Shown here one piece after another: positions 1 to 8,282 of a stretch of 64,000 nt of DNA. Within the stretch, counting starts at the first letter, position 1. Each line of letters begins with the position of its first letter. Below the pieces are notes generated by a model. It was given only the letters and a program-made list of their open reading frames with translations, was not told the DNA's origin and ran no database searches. The stretch is from Rossellomorea sp. SC111 (GTDB taxonomy: Bacteria > Bacillota > Bacilli > Bacillales > Bacillaceae_B). The position numbers were made by a program, and so were the translations under genes. Location of the stretch: assembly GCF_024733565.1 (NCBI RefSeq), contig NZ_JANIOC010000002.1:299171-363170 (forward strand), read 5' to 3'.

Positions 1-78
1 TTTTTCTATCTATTACTGCCTTTATTATTTTTTCTATAAGTAGGTTCTATAGAAGTGCCGCTGCCAATAAGTATAACC

Positions 79-549
79 ATGAAGAGCATAATACTTAAGG
101 TAGGGGGATCTCTTGTGAATGGAACCATTAATCCCATCAGGCTGAACGAAGTGATAGAGTATGAGGAACTAATTCATGAAGCATTTAACGGAACTTCCTT
201 GAAGGCAGGTCGAATTGTACAAATAGTGTTCTGGATAAAACCGGGAAAAACATTTGTTACGTATGACATCATAAATAAAAATAACAAATACGTTAATATT
301 GAAGATTCTCTCTCGCCCCCTTCGGTTCAAAGGCGGGAAATCAACTTTCAAACGTTATTTGAACTGAATCAACCGGTTGATATTGAGATAGCCGGAGTGA
401 AGAGACCTTCTGTAATCGTATCGATCAACATTTATTGGAATGATGAGGGCATGGAGGTTTCTTACGGAGTGACTGATCGGACGGATACAACTTATTTTGG
501 TGTGCGGGAAGAGTTGTTGGTTAAATGGAATCCAGCATATGCCCGATAG
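79..549 (+). CDS. Hypothetical protein
   Basis: The family is not recognised. The frame runs from a GTG at 55 or an ATG at 79 to 549. Neither start has a clear Shine-Dalgarno sequence, and I prefer the ATG (156 aa). The product is a soluble, beta-rich looking protein with no signal peptide, membrane segment or known motif. It ends about 60 bases before a strong bidirectional hairpin terminator shared with the convergent GIY-YIG gene, which supports real transcription. The left window edge lies close upstream, so the promoter context is mostly outside. That it is coding is fairly likely; its function is unknown. Confidence 0.55.
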   Translation: MKSIILKVGGSLVNGTINPIRLNEVIEYEELIHEAFNGTSLKAGRIVQIVFWIKPGKTFVTYDIINKNNKYVNIEDSLSPPSVQRREINFQTLFELNQPVDIEIAGVKRPSVIVSINIYWNDEGMEVSYGVTDRTDTTYFGVREELLVKWNPAYAR

Positions 550-608
550 AATCTAAGAAGACGTTATGGGTATCTAAAGAATCTTCATACAGTCCACTTT
601 TACAAATC

Positions 609-650
609 AAAAAGGTACCAGGGACCTCTATCGGATCCTGGTACCTTTTT
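609..650. terminator. Bidirectional rho-independent terminator
   Basis: A perfect 14-bp stem (609-622 pairing with 637-650; AAAAAGGTACCAGG arm) has a 14-base loop and A/T runs on both sides. It sits between the convergent genes ending at 549 (+) and 658 (-) and can end both transcripts. Confidence 0.9.
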
Positions 651-657
651 TAAATTA

Positions 658-1032
658 TTACTTATAGAACACTTTGTCTACATTATATTTCGCTTGCAGT
701 TTATTGATGATGTATGTCTCATAAATGTCACGATCCATAGCATCATCTACGATAGCTACGTCGATTCTGTAGACTTCGCCTCTGTGATTACGCAGCGGTG
801 ATACTGTATCTTCGAGATGCTTTTTGACTCTTTGGCGCAGCTTTCGGGCTTTTCCAACGAATAGGAGCTCATCATTGATATTATAAAATAAGATGATGCC
901 CCCCTTATCTCTTGGGATTTCATGAAGATCGATAAAGCCCTGGATGCTTTTGATCTTTGGTTCTTCAGAGTCTTTTGGTTGCCTTCGTTCCGTTATGGAA
1001 ATATCCGCCTGTGGGATTTGAATGTTTATCAT
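658..1032 (-). CDS. GIY-YIG domain endonuclease-like protein
   Basis: A 124-aa protein. Its C-terminal two thirds match the GIY-YIG nuclease fold as found at the N terminus of UvrC: a GIILFYN strand (about residue 45), then the FVGKARKLRQRV segment (about 58-69) that corresponds to YVGKAxNLRxRV with its catalytic Arg, and a late ETYIINKLQAKYN stretch carrying the metal-binding Glu. It is far shorter than UvrC (about 600 aa) and lacks the UvrB-binding and HhH regions, so it is a stand-alone domain. Bacillus genomes carry similar short proteins annotated as excision-repair endonucleases. DNA cleavage is inferred from the family only. Confidence 0.8.
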   Translation of the reverse strand: MINIQIPQADISITERRQPKDSEEPKIKSIQGFIDLHEIPRDKGGIILFYNINDELLFVGKARKLRQRVKKHLEDTVSPLRNHRGEVYRIDVAIVDDAMDRDIYETYIINKLQAKYNVDKVFYK

Positions 1033-1138
1033 GAATGGTCACGTCCTTTGTTTGCTCTAAGAGGTAATAGTAACACAAAAAGGTTGTAATTACTATACAA
1101 CGAAGCACTTACCTTTAAAATTAAGAGCATATCTATTT

Positions 1139-1450
1139 TTACACATAACGCAGGCCGATCCTATTACTGAAGATTTGATTCTTATTTTTAAAAACAAAGA
1201 AATTATTTCTAAAGTCGATGGTCAGTTCATGTTCGTACGTATCTTCGAAATCGTCGTTGACGATGAAGTCGAGATTCTCCGAATGGATGATTTTCTCATG
1301 GGATTCCGCTTTTCTTCTATCTACTACTTTCATTTCATATATATTGTTGACGATATCACAGCTTCCCCTGTCAAAGGATAACTGAATGATTTTCCCCTCA
1401 GGAATTTCGTTCAATTTTTCTTTTGCTGTTTGTGTAATCTCAAATTTCAA
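1139..1450 (-). CDS. Iron-sulfur cluster biosynthesis (HesB/IscA-like) family protein
   Basis: A 103-aa protein starting at TTG (1450) after AGGAGGG. It resembles the short YqkB-type FeS_biosyn proteins of bacilli: an N-terminal MKFEITQTAKEKLN helix, a GKIIQLSFDRGSC strand and a central DF/NLDFIV region. It has only one obvious cysteine (in GSCDI) and lacks the C-terminal CxC of classical A-type carriers, so canonical cluster binding is doubtful. It starts 12 bases after the lipid kinase stop, so the two are probably co-transcribed. The family call is moderately sure and the biochemical role is not known. Confidence 0.7.
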   Translation of the reverse strand: MKFEITQTAKEKLNEIPEGKIIQLSFDRGSCDIVNNIYEMKVVDRRKAESHEKIIHSENLDFIVNDDFEDTYEHELTIDFRNNFFVFKNKNQIFSNRIGLRYV

Positions 1451-1462
1451 TGTAGCACCCTC

Positions 1463-2350
1463 CTACTTCTTATTTGGAACGAGTATGTTCAGATGCTGCT
1501 TTAAGTTTTCAATTGTGATCGGAAGCTTGTCTCCTTCATCCCCATCGACATTGGCTATCATTTCATAGGTAGATTTTGCCTGAAGTTTGGTAACTTTCAT
1601 ATAGTGGACGTGTTCGCTTTCAGCTAATTCACCTAACAGGATTTTCGGTAATAAAAGGAGGAACCGAGGCAAAGCCATGTCTTTGATGATGAAGACATGT
1701 AGCTGTCCATCATTCACCTTCGCTTCCGGTGCGATGGTTTCCATCCCACCAACCGAATTGGTGAGGGCTACGAGCATAAGAAGGGCTTCCCCTTCCCAAT
1801 CATGTTCTGATTGGACCTTCAGCTCGAATGGCTGCTTCTCCTTCATCTTCTTCATTCCTTCTATTATATATGCAAGTGGACCAAGCATTGATTTCTGTTC
1901 GACCGGTGTGGAAAATGACGCCTCTGCCAATGCACCGACTGCTACAATATTGATGAAATAACGATCATTGATCTTTCCAACATCGGTTTTTTGTACATGG
2001 TTTTGTTTGAAGATGTCGATTGCTTCTTCAGGTTTCATTGGAATATTGAGGGCCCGTGCAAAATCGTTTACCGTTCCGAGGGGGATCAAACCAAATAATG
2101 GACGATGCTCTTGTTCAGCCATTCCGTTAATGGCTTCATTGATCGTTCCATCCCCGCCCATGGCGGCCAGGAAATCATACCTTTTCTCACAAGCTTCCTT
2201 CGCAAATTCCATTGCGTCTCCCTCTCCTTTAGTCAATCGCATATCGGTCTCGTACCCCATCTCCTTCATCGTTTCAAGTGCATGGTCACTATATTGTTTC
2301 CCCAATTCCTTACCGGAAGATGGATTGACGATTAACATGGCTTGCTTCAC
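1463..2350 (-). CDS. YegS/BmrU-type diacylglycerol/lipid kinase
   Basis: A 295-aa cytosolic lipid kinase. The N-terminal catalytic domain has the IVNPSSGK nucleotide-binding strand, the diagnostic GGDGTINEAINGM motif (about residues 65-77) and IPLGTVNDFARAL (about 90-102). The C-terminal beta-rich half (GPLAYIIEGMKK, IANVDGDEGDKLP) is the usual second domain. Length fits BmrU/DgkB (about 300 aa). The GTG start at 2350 follows AAGGGAGGAA. It probably phosphorylates diacylglycerol or a related lipid from membrane turnover; whether it is DgkB itself cannot be said. It is the first gene of a pair with the FeS-domain gene. Confidence 0.88.
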   Translation of the reverse strand: MKQAMLIVNPSSGKELGKQYSDHALETMKEMGYETDMRLTKGEGDAMEFAKEACEKRYDFLAAMGGDGTINEAINGMAEQEHRPLFGLIPLGTVNDFARALNIPMKPEEAIDIFKQNHVQKTDVGKINDRYFINIVAVGALAEASFSTPVEQKSMLGPLAYIIEGMKKMKEKQPFELKVQSEHDWEGEALLMLVALTNSVGGMETIAPEAKVNDGQLHVFIIKDMALPRFLLLLPKILLGELAESEHVHYMKVTKLQAKSTYEMIANVDGDEGDKLPITIENLKQHLNILVPNKK

Positions 2351-2479
2351 GCTATTTCCTCCCTTTTATGTTATGTATTTCATTAGACTTTACCCTAAAT
2401 GTAAAGAGAGGAATCCTTTTCCAACGTGAAAAAGCAGGGAAACAAATTGAAAAACCTGATTTCCAAATCATCAACATGA

Positions 2480-4636
2480 TCAATGGAACAACCCGGATTC
2501 TTTTGATTTTTTCATAAAAGCTTTTGTCCTTTTACTTAGCGGTCCTTTAAAAAATATGCCGAATAGCAAAGCAAAGAGGCCAAATAGAGTTAGAATTAAC
2601 ATATCTCTATACACTCTTTCCAAAACGATCCCTCCAACTGCCTCCCTCATGAGATCGATGCTATAAGAAAATGGGAGGAAGGGATGAATGGTTTGGAAAA
2701 AAGCCGGCAAAAGAGGCACTGGATAAGTCCCTCCGGCTCCTGCAATCTGCAGGACCAGAAGGACGATGGCCATCGCTTTTCCAATATTCCCAAATACTGA
2801 TACCAATGTATATACTACGATCATAAAAACAATGCTGATGAGTAATCCGAAGACTATAAACCAACCAGGTTCTGCAATATGAACCCCAAGGATAAAAATG
2901 TCGCCAACTGTTACAATCATGGCTTGTATGAAACCAATACAGAGAAACGTCAGAAGTTTACCAAAGTAAATTTGCCTTTCAGTAAACTCATGAGGAGTGA
3001 TTACTTCAGTTGCTAATAGTGAGATTAACAAAAGTGCACCTACCCAGATGGCTAACACAGTGTAAAACGGGGTCATGGCAGCCCCGTAATTTTGTATTGG
3101 AAATAAACTATTTTTCTCTAAGACAACCGGTTCTTCAAAAAAGCTTTTCTCTGCATTGGGATCATTCCGGAGGAGATCAATGACTTCATTAATATCGGTT
3201 TTCCCCTGGATATCCCTGATACGGTCGGCAAGCTGGCTGATTTTTTCTTTAACATACGGAAATTGCCTTGAGACATTTTGGAGTATTTCCGTTCCTTTTC
3301 CTAGGTTTTCATCTGTATTAGAGAGAATCCTATCCACTTCCGGAATGGTGCTTTGTATGTCTAGAAGGATCTTCCTTGCTTCATTCAACGTTCCCTTCGC
3401 TTTAGCTACCTCACCCAATACAGCCGGTTCAATCGTTTGTTTGTATCTTTTTATAAGTGCATGCATATCTTTATCCGTTTTGCTGGCACGATCTTTTATG
3501 CCCTTGATCAATTCGTTCACGTCTTGTTGCTTAGTAGCAAGGATATCATTTAGTTTCTGGCCTTCTTTTTGAATTGTCTGCATTTCCAACTTAACTTCCT
3601 CCAGCTGATTCAAGGCCTTTTCAATCTGTTCCTGGTTTGGATTTTCTTCATTCTTCTGTAACGATTGTAAGGAAGCTTCAACCGTGTCAATCGTTTGGAT
3701 GGAAGTGGCAAGTTTATCAGCTACTCCTTTGTTAATCGTTTCTGCTCCACTAAGGTCAATAGAAGAGGTTTCAATTTGCCCCAGGAATTCGTTGACCCTG
3801 GCAGCCATTTCCTGTACTCGCTCCAAATCTTCTTGAATGGTTGGAGCCATCTCGTTTAATTCATTTTCAGCTCTTTCAAGAAAATCCGTGGTCTGATCGA
3901 TCGTATCAAGTCCCTGATTCGTCACACGTTTCACATCAGGAATTTCAGCCTGTGCTCTCTGAATAATCCGCTTGGCACTTTCGGCATCCGACAAAGATTC
4001 ATTCAGGACAGCACCGATTCCTGGTAACTTTCGATCTACTGTAAATACATAATCCTCAAACCTTTTTATGTCAGGAAGATCCTTTTGAATCTCAATTCCA
4101 AGCTCATTAAACAGTTCAAATATAGTCCCATTGACAGTCGATATAAAGGAACCCGTAATTTTATCGACGATTCCTCCTGCCCCGGATTCTGTAATTTTTG
4201 GGGCGATGGCATTGATCTTTTCGTTTACGTAATATTCCAAGGTTGCCTTTTCAGGTTTATCTTCTATGACAGTGGCTAACTTCCTGGAGAAGTCACTCGG
4301 AATGATGATAACCGCGAAATACTCCCCATACTCAACACGATCCATAGCTTTTTTTCTATCAACAAACTTCCAGTTCATTTCATTATTTTTCTTTAATTCT
4401 TTTACAAGATCCATGCCAATATTCAATTTTTCATCCCTGAGTTCCGCCCCATTGTCTTCATTCACGATCCCGACCGGGAGCTGATCGGTCTTGCTGTAAG
4501 GGTCCCAGGAAGCGCCGATGTTAAACCATGCATACAAAGATGGTAACAACATTAAACCACCTATCAAGAACGCAGCCACCCAGTTCCTGGATACATTTCT
4601 TATATCCCGTGTAAAAATCCTCCAGCTATTTCCCAT
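2480..4636 (-). CDS. YhgE/Pip domain membrane protein
   Basis: About 718 aa. The start is taken at the ATG at 4636, because the upstream GTG at 4657 overlaps the GGGAGGAA ribosome binding site. An N-terminal membrane segment (about 15-40, NWVAAFLIGGLMLLP) and a YAWFNIGASWDPY motif are hallmarks of YhgE/Pip (ABC-2 type) proteins. A long extracytoplasmic, coiled-coil-rich region (about 150-490) follows, then six membrane helices at the C terminus. Relatives include the lactococcal phage infection protein and type VII secretion/EsaA-like proteins. The substrate is unknown. No ESX genes are nearby. Confidence 0.85.
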   Translation of the reverse strand: MGNSWRIFTRDIRNVSRNWVAAFLIGGLMLLPSLYAWFNIGASWDPYSKTDQLPVGIVNEDNGAELRDEKLNIGMDLVKELKKNNEMNWKFVDRKKAMDRVEYGEYFAVIIIPSDFSRKLATVIEDKPEKATLEYYVNEKINAIAPKITESGAGGIVDKITGSFISTVNGTIFELFNELGIEIQKDLPDIKRFEDYVFTVDRKLPGIGAVLNESLSDAESAKRIIQRAQAEIPDVKRVTNQGLDTIDQTTDFLERAENELNEMAPTIQEDLERVQEMAARVNEFLGQIETSSIDLSGAETINKGVADKLATSIQTIDTVEASLQSLQKNEENPNQEQIEKALNQLEEVKLEMQTIQKEGQKLNDILATKQQDVNELIKGIKDRASKTDKDMHALIKRYKQTIEPAVLGEVAKAKGTLNEARKILLDIQSTIPEVDRILSNTDENLGKGTEILQNVSRQFPYVKEKISQLADRIRDIQGKTDINEVIDLLRNDPNAEKSFFEEPVVLEKNSLFPIQNYGAAMTPFYTVLAIWVGALLLISLLATEVITPHEFTERQIYFGKLLTFLCIGFIQAMIVTVGDIFILGVHIAEPGWFIVFGLLISIVFMIVVYTLVSVFGNIGKAMAIVLLVLQIAGAGGTYPVPLLPAFFQTIHPFLPFSYSIDLMREAVGGIVLERVYRDMLILTLFGLFALLFGIFFKGPLSKRTKAFMKKSKESGLFH

Positions 4637-4743
4637 ATGAATTCCTCCCTTTGTCACGAACCTTTAATTTGGAACTTAGTATACCCAACTTTAAGTTCTT
4701 AAGTTACCAACACACACTTGAATTCAACTGGATTCATCAAAAA

Positions 4744-4772
4744 AGGTATCCGACAAATGAAGGCGGATACCT
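4744..4772 (-). terminator. Rho-independent terminator of the merR-family gene
   Basis: A 9-bp stem (4744-4752 AGGTATCCG with 4764-4772) has a T run on the minus strand. It lies just 3' of the regulator gene ending at 4803. Confidence 0.75.
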
Positions 4773-4802
4773 CTTAAATGCTTATGATACTCATGCTGAT
4801 TT

Positions 4803-5159
4803 TTATTCTGCCAAAGACTTTTTGTACGAACCAATTTTGTCTTTCAACATTTCATTGGTTGATAGCAGGGTTTCAATCTGTTCTTGTATATTTTTTTGAT
4901 GCTCTTCGAGGAGTGTCAATCTCTCTTTTGTTGTATGATTCCCTTCCATCACTAACCAGGTATAATCTTTAATGGTGGCGATAGGCATTTTTGTCTCCCT
5001 TAATTTCATAACAAATTTTAGCCATTTAAGGTGGGAATCGGTATACCTTCGAATACCTGAACTAGAACGATCTGGTGTGATGATTCCTTCTTTTTCATAA
5101 TATCGAAGAGTATGGGAAGTGATTCCCAATATTTCCGATGCTTCGCTGATACTATACAT
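4803..5159 (-). CDS. MerR family transcriptional regulator
   Basis: A 118-aa DNA-binding regulator. An N-terminal winged helix-turn-helix (SISEASEILGITSHTLRYYEKEGII, about 3-27) with the invariant LRYYExxG and the RRY wing (about 38-40) define MerR. A long C-terminal coiled coil (about 75-112) supports dimerisation. There is no cysteine-rich metal site, so it belongs to the small effector-sensing type (AdhR/YraB-like). It is divergent from a short-chain dehydrogenase whose promoter has the 19-bp spacer typical of MerR targets, so it most likely activates that gene. Confidence 0.9.
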   Translation of the reverse strand: MYSISEASEILGITSHTLRYYEKEGIITPDRSSSGIRRYTDSHLKWLKFVMKLRETKMPIATIKDYTWLVMEGNHTTKERLTLLEEHQKNIQEQIETLLSTNEMLKDKIGSYKKSLAE

Positions 5160-5185
5160 GCATGATTCCTCCTATGTATAAACTC

Positions 5186-5216
5186 TTGACTTGGAGTCCA
5201 CTCTAACCCTTAGGAT
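5186..5216 (+). promoter_or_regulatory. MerR-type promoter/operator upstream of the SDR gene
   Basis: TTGACT (5186-5191) and TAGGAT (5211-5216) are separated by 19 bp rather than 17, the spacing MerR proteins correct by DNA distortion. The spacer carries the near-perfect dyad TTGGAGTCCACTCTAA (5191-5206). It lies between the divergent merR and SDR genes. Confidence 0.8.
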
Positions 5217-5250
5217 AGAAGTGTACCATAAACAGACAGGAGGAAAAAAT

Positions 5251-6015
5251 ATGAATTATACAGTCATTACCGGAGCAAGCTCAGGGATCGGATATGAGGC
5301 TTCACTTGCATTTGCAGCAAGAGGGAAGAATATTATTGCTGTTGCCAGACGGGAAGATAATTTGAATGAACTGAAGAGTGAAATCGTTTCCACTTACCCA
5401 GATGTGGATGTCATTACGATGACAGTTGATTTATCTTTAAGCGAGAACGTCTATGAGTTTTATAAAAGCTTGAAACAGTATAATATTCAAACATTGATTA
5501 ATAATGCCGGATTTGGAAATTTTGATTCCGTACCTGAGCAAAAACTGACTAAAATTCAAAGCATGATAAATCTTAACATCGAAGCATTGACCCTGCTATC
5601 TTCCCTATTTGTCCGGGATTATGAACACGTAGCCGGCACTCAACTGATCAATGTTTCTTCAGGGGGAGGATATACGATTGTGGCGGATGCCGTTACCTAC
5701 TGCGCAACGAAGTTCTATGTGAGTGCATTCACAGAGGGACTCGCTCAAGAACTTGCTTCAAAAGGTTCCGAGATGAAAGCGAAAGTATTAGCTCCTGCTG
5801 CGACTGAAACCGAGTTTGCACAGCGATCATTTGATGTAACTGATTTCAATTATGACGGTACTGTCCCGCAATATCATACAGCAAAGGAAATGGCACAATT
5901 CATGCTGGATCTCTATGACAGTGACAAAGTGGTAGGGATTGTAGACGGAGAGACCTATGAGTTCAATTTAGTGGATCCTATTTATCCATATGCTAAACGA
6001 TCATCTCAAGAATAA
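5251..6015 (+). CDS. SDR family NAD(P)-dependent oxidoreductase
   Basis: A 254-aa classical short-chain dehydrogenase. The ATG at 5251 follows AGGAGG; the longer frame from 5191 would run through the promoter and is rejected. Visible motifs are the TGASSGIG cofactor loop (about 6-13), NNAGFG (about 84-89), the catalytic Ser in NVSSGGG (about 133-139) and YCATK (about 150-154). The substrate is not identifiable. The divergent MerR gene and its 19-bp-spaced promoter suggest induction by a reactive aldehyde or similar electrophile, by analogy with AdhR-type systems (inference). Confidence 0.9.
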   Translation: MNYTVITGASSGIGYEASLAFAARGKNIIAVARREDNLNELKSEIVSTYPDVDVITMTVDLSLSENVYEFYKSLKQYNIQTLINNAGFGNFDSVPEQKLTKIQSMINLNIEALTLLSSLFVRDYEHVAGTQLINVSSGGGYTIVADAVTYCATKFYVSAFTEGLAQELASKGSEMKAKVLAPAATETEFAQRSFDVTDFNYDGTVPQYHTAKEMAQFMLDLYDSDKVVGIVDGETYEFNLVDPIYPYAKRSSQE

Positions 6016-6045
6016 AGGAAACGTTTTAACAAGACTATATCCTAC

Positions 6046-6077
6046 AGTATCACGAATGCTCATTGATTCGTGATACT
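6046..6077 (+). terminator. Hairpin 3' of the SDR gene
   Basis: A 12-bp stem (6046-6057 AGTATCACGAAT with 6066-6077) lies about 30 bases after the SDR stop. Only a weak T stretch follows, so termination is plausible but not certain. Confidence 0.55.
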
Positions 6078-6142
6078 ATCATTTCTTACTCGTACATAAC
6101 TGCCACCAATCCCCATGACTCCCCCCACTTCATATTCTGCTG

Positions 6143-6168
6143 GTTTACCTATTATTTGAATGGGGTAA
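6143..6168 (+). promoter_or_regulatory. Candidate sigma-B promoter upstream of the STAS gene
   Basis: GTTTAC (6143-6148), a 14-bp spacer and GGGTAA (6163-6168) fit the general stress sigma-B consensus GTTTAA-N12-15-GGGWAW. A sigma-A like TATAAT follows at 6187-6192. It sits about 60 bases before the start of a protein with an RsbR-type STAS domain. Confidence 0.5.
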
Positions 6169-6229
6169 TAGAGTATTATTTGACTTTATAATATAAAGAA
6201 AATCTATTCTGTTATCGATGGGGGTTAAG

Positions 6230-7252
6230 ATGATGGCAAAGTATGATATTGACGTGAATGGATCACTGTTTGATTGGGATTTGGATAAAGGATCTATAAC
6301 ATTTGAAAATGATGAGGTCGTTCTATTCTGGGTGAATACAGCTTTTAAAACGCTGATTGATTCACTCGAAGAAATCGCAGGTGAAAAAGAGGCAAGATTG
6401 GTTCTTGAAACAGCAGGCTACCGTACCGGCCTGATTGTCAGTGACTTCTACTTGAAATCCATTGGAGACCCGGAAATGATCCTCGATAAACTGCCTAATA
6501 CATATGTAACCGCTGGATGGGGAATAACAAAGATTCTTTCTTATTCCATTGAAGATAAAACAGCTGTCGTCCAATTTTGTAACGGATGGGAATATAAAGT
6601 GAATGTCGCACAGGGAAAAGAAAAAGAAGGTACTTTCATGCCTGGTCATTGGGCTGGAGTACTGACTGGAATATTCGGCTCCAAAGTATGGTACCGGGTG
6701 GTTAAAAGTCAGATCAGTGGGGACGACTGCAGTGTATATGAGTTTTTCGCATCCGATATTTCTCCTTCTTTGAATGTCAATGCGTTAATGGAAGAGCAAA
6801 CCTTAGCAGCGCAAGAAGAATTGGAGCGTATTACAAAGCAAAGAACAGAAGTTTTATCCGAAATCATTAGAGAAATTTCTTCTCCGATCATTCCTGTATT
6901 GGACTCGATTCTCGTGGTCCCCCTCGTTGGACGTTATAATGAAATTAGAGCTGAAGAATTGATAAATAAAACACTTCTCAATCTGCCACGCTATAAAGCT
7001 GAGTTTCTGATTATCGATTTGACCAGTCTCAGCAGGGTGGATGATTATACTTTATCTTTCATCCAGAAATTCGTAAGTGCAGCCTCCCTATTGGGTACCA
7101 CTTGTTTGCTTGTAGGGATTTCTTCGGAACTAAGTATAAAAGTTACGCAAAGGGGCTATCGGATGAATCATATCCCCTGCTTTTCCATTCTGCAACAGGG
7201 AATCAACTACTCGTTGGATCAATTAGGCATGGAAATCATCAAGAAGGTGTAA
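6230..7252 (+). CDS. STAS domain protein with V4R-like sensor (RsbR-like)
   Basis: About 340 aa. The start is placed at the ATG at 6230 after GGGGGTT, although the frame opens at 6218. The N-terminal 185 residues look like a V4R/4-vinyl-reductase type sensory fold (VLETAGYRTG, AGWGITKI, CNGWEYKV segments). A short coiled coil (about 190-215) leads to a STAS domain (about 225-340) that begins ISSPIIPVLDSILVVPLVG, the usual RsbR-type entry, with IIDLTSLSRVDDY near the phosphorylatable position. RsbR paralogues form the stressosome that controls sigma-B. The candidate sigma-B promoter upstream fits that role. Confidence 0.75.
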   Translation: MMAKYDIDVNGSLFDWDLDKGSITFENDEVVLFWVNTAFKTLIDSLEEIAGEKEARLVLETAGYRTGLIVSDFYLKSIGDPEMILDKLPNTYVTAGWGITKILSYSIEDKTAVVQFCNGWEYKVNVAQGKEKEGTFMPGHWAGVLTGIFGSKVWYRVVKSQISGDDCSVYEFFASDISPSLNVNALMEEQTLAAQEELERITKQRTEVLSEIIREISSPIIPVLDSILVVPLVGRYNEIRAEELINKTLLNLPRYKAEFLIIDLTSLSRVDDYTLSFIQKFVSAASLLGTTCLLVGISSELSIKVTQRGYRMNHIPCFSILQQGINYSLDQLGMEIIKKV

Positions 7253-7264
7253 AGCCGGGTAGGT

Positions 7265-7289
7265 ATAGGCAGGATTATCTCCTGCCTAT
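7265..7289. terminator. Hairpin between convergent genes
   Basis: A 10-bp stem (7265-7274 with 7280-7289, ATAGGCAGGA arm) lies between the STAS gene and the convergent nucleotidyltransferase, overlapping the latter's last codons. The T run is short on both strands. Confidence 0.5.
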
Positions 7290-8144
7290 TATCTCGGTGT
7301 CTAAGGGATGAATATGACGTTCAATTTTCAATTGATTGCAAAGAGGAATCAGGTATGTCATAAACTTAATTGTAGTTTTTATCCGGATTTCATTGGAGTC
7401 AGAGTTAATCCCATTCGTTCCTGAACGGATACTCATAGCCTCCCTGATCAGACTATGCCATTCTTCAGGCAGGTGCTTCAACCCATACTCACCGGCGTGC
7501 TGCTTTGAAATAATAGACCCTTCTTTCAATGTATAGTATTGCCGAAGAACTCCAAGGACCGACCATTCTATTTCTGCATCCAACATATCGGCAGGAAAAT
7601 GCTTTGCTTCATCAAAGGATTTTTCAAATGAATGTAACCTTCCAACCCAATAAGTATTCATATTTTGAAGAACATATTGCCGCAATACTTCTGTGGTAGG
7701 ACCTGATATCATCAAAGCTATTTCTGGTCCCACAATTCTAATCCCCTTATGCTTCATTAAATACCACGTGATAGGGTTGAAGTTGAAATAATTTCCGTAA
7801 TTCAATTCACCATTGTTAAAGTATGCGTACATTTCGTTCTCGTCTTTACAGCTTGAATCCATCTTCTCTATATCGTCTTTTACAATGTATACTCCATCCA
7901 TTTCCGGTTTTTGAAACATTTGTTGAAGCGTTTTATGTATTTTATTAAGTGCACTGGAGTCTTCTTTCAATAGTCTTCGGTTTGTGACGGTAATAAAATC
8001 AATGTCGCTGGAATCATTCACGAATGCCTCCAGGGCAATAGACCCGTGGACATACAAACCTTCGAGTGTCTCCGGCAGATAATGATGGAATAGATTGATA
8101 TACTCATTTAGTACTTTGTCAACTATTTCCGGTAAGTCCTTCAA
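7275..8144 (-). CDS. AadA-like nucleotidyltransferase (DUF4111 C-terminal domain)
   Basis: A 289-aa protein with the polymerase-beta type nucleotidyltransferase signature: GSIALEAF followed by SDIDFITVT (about residues 34-52), with the two metal-binding Asp in SDIDF. The C-terminal helical half (WYLMKHKGIRIVGPE..., TIKFMTYLIPLC) matches DUF4111 as in aminoglycoside adenylyltransferases (AadA/ANT(3'')). Length is slightly above AadA (about 260 aa). It may adenylylate aminoglycosides, but many chromosomal Bacillus homologues have no proven resistance role. It is monocistronic. Confidence 0.8.
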   Translation of the reverse strand: MKDLPEIVDKVLNEYINLFHHYLPETLEGLYVHGSIALEAFVNDSSDIDFITVTNRRLLKEDSSALNKIHKTLQQMFQKPEMDGVYIVKDDIEKMDSSCKDENEMYAYFNNGELNYGNYFNFNPITWYLMKHKGIRIVGPEIALMISGPTTEVLRQYVLQNMNTYWVGRLHSFEKSFDEAKHFPADMLDAEIEWSVLGVLRQYYTLKEGSIISKQHAGEYGLKHLPEEWHSLIREAMSIRSGTNGINSDSNEIRIKTTIKFMTYLIPLCNQLKIERHIHPLDTEIIGRR

Positions 8145-8247
8145 GTAATCTCCCCCAATGAATAAGCATGTCTTCCAATTTCAACTTCCAATACCAATTA
8201 TTCCAAATAATTGAAGAAGATTCAATAGGATTTGTGTAATTAAAATA

Positions 8248-8282
8248 AAACACACAGCTACCATTAGGGTCACTGTGTGTTT
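8248..8282 (-). terminator. Rho-independent terminator of the CBO0543-family gene
   Basis: A 10-bp stem (8248-8257 with 8273-8282; AAACACACAG arm) runs into the end of the membrane-protein gene. A T-rich stretch follows on the minus strand. Confidence 0.65.

Noticed and set aside
1968..2429. Plus-strand open frame opposite the lipid kinase
   Set aside because: It is a shadow of the kinase gene with low-complexity composition and no start signal.
3156..3572. Plus-strand open frame within the YhgE region
   Set aside because: It is antisense to the coiled-coil part of YhgE, without an RBS.
2480..4636. Phage infection protein name as evidence of prophage
   Set aside because: YhgE/Pip is a host membrane protein family, and no integrase, capsid or att site is present in the window.
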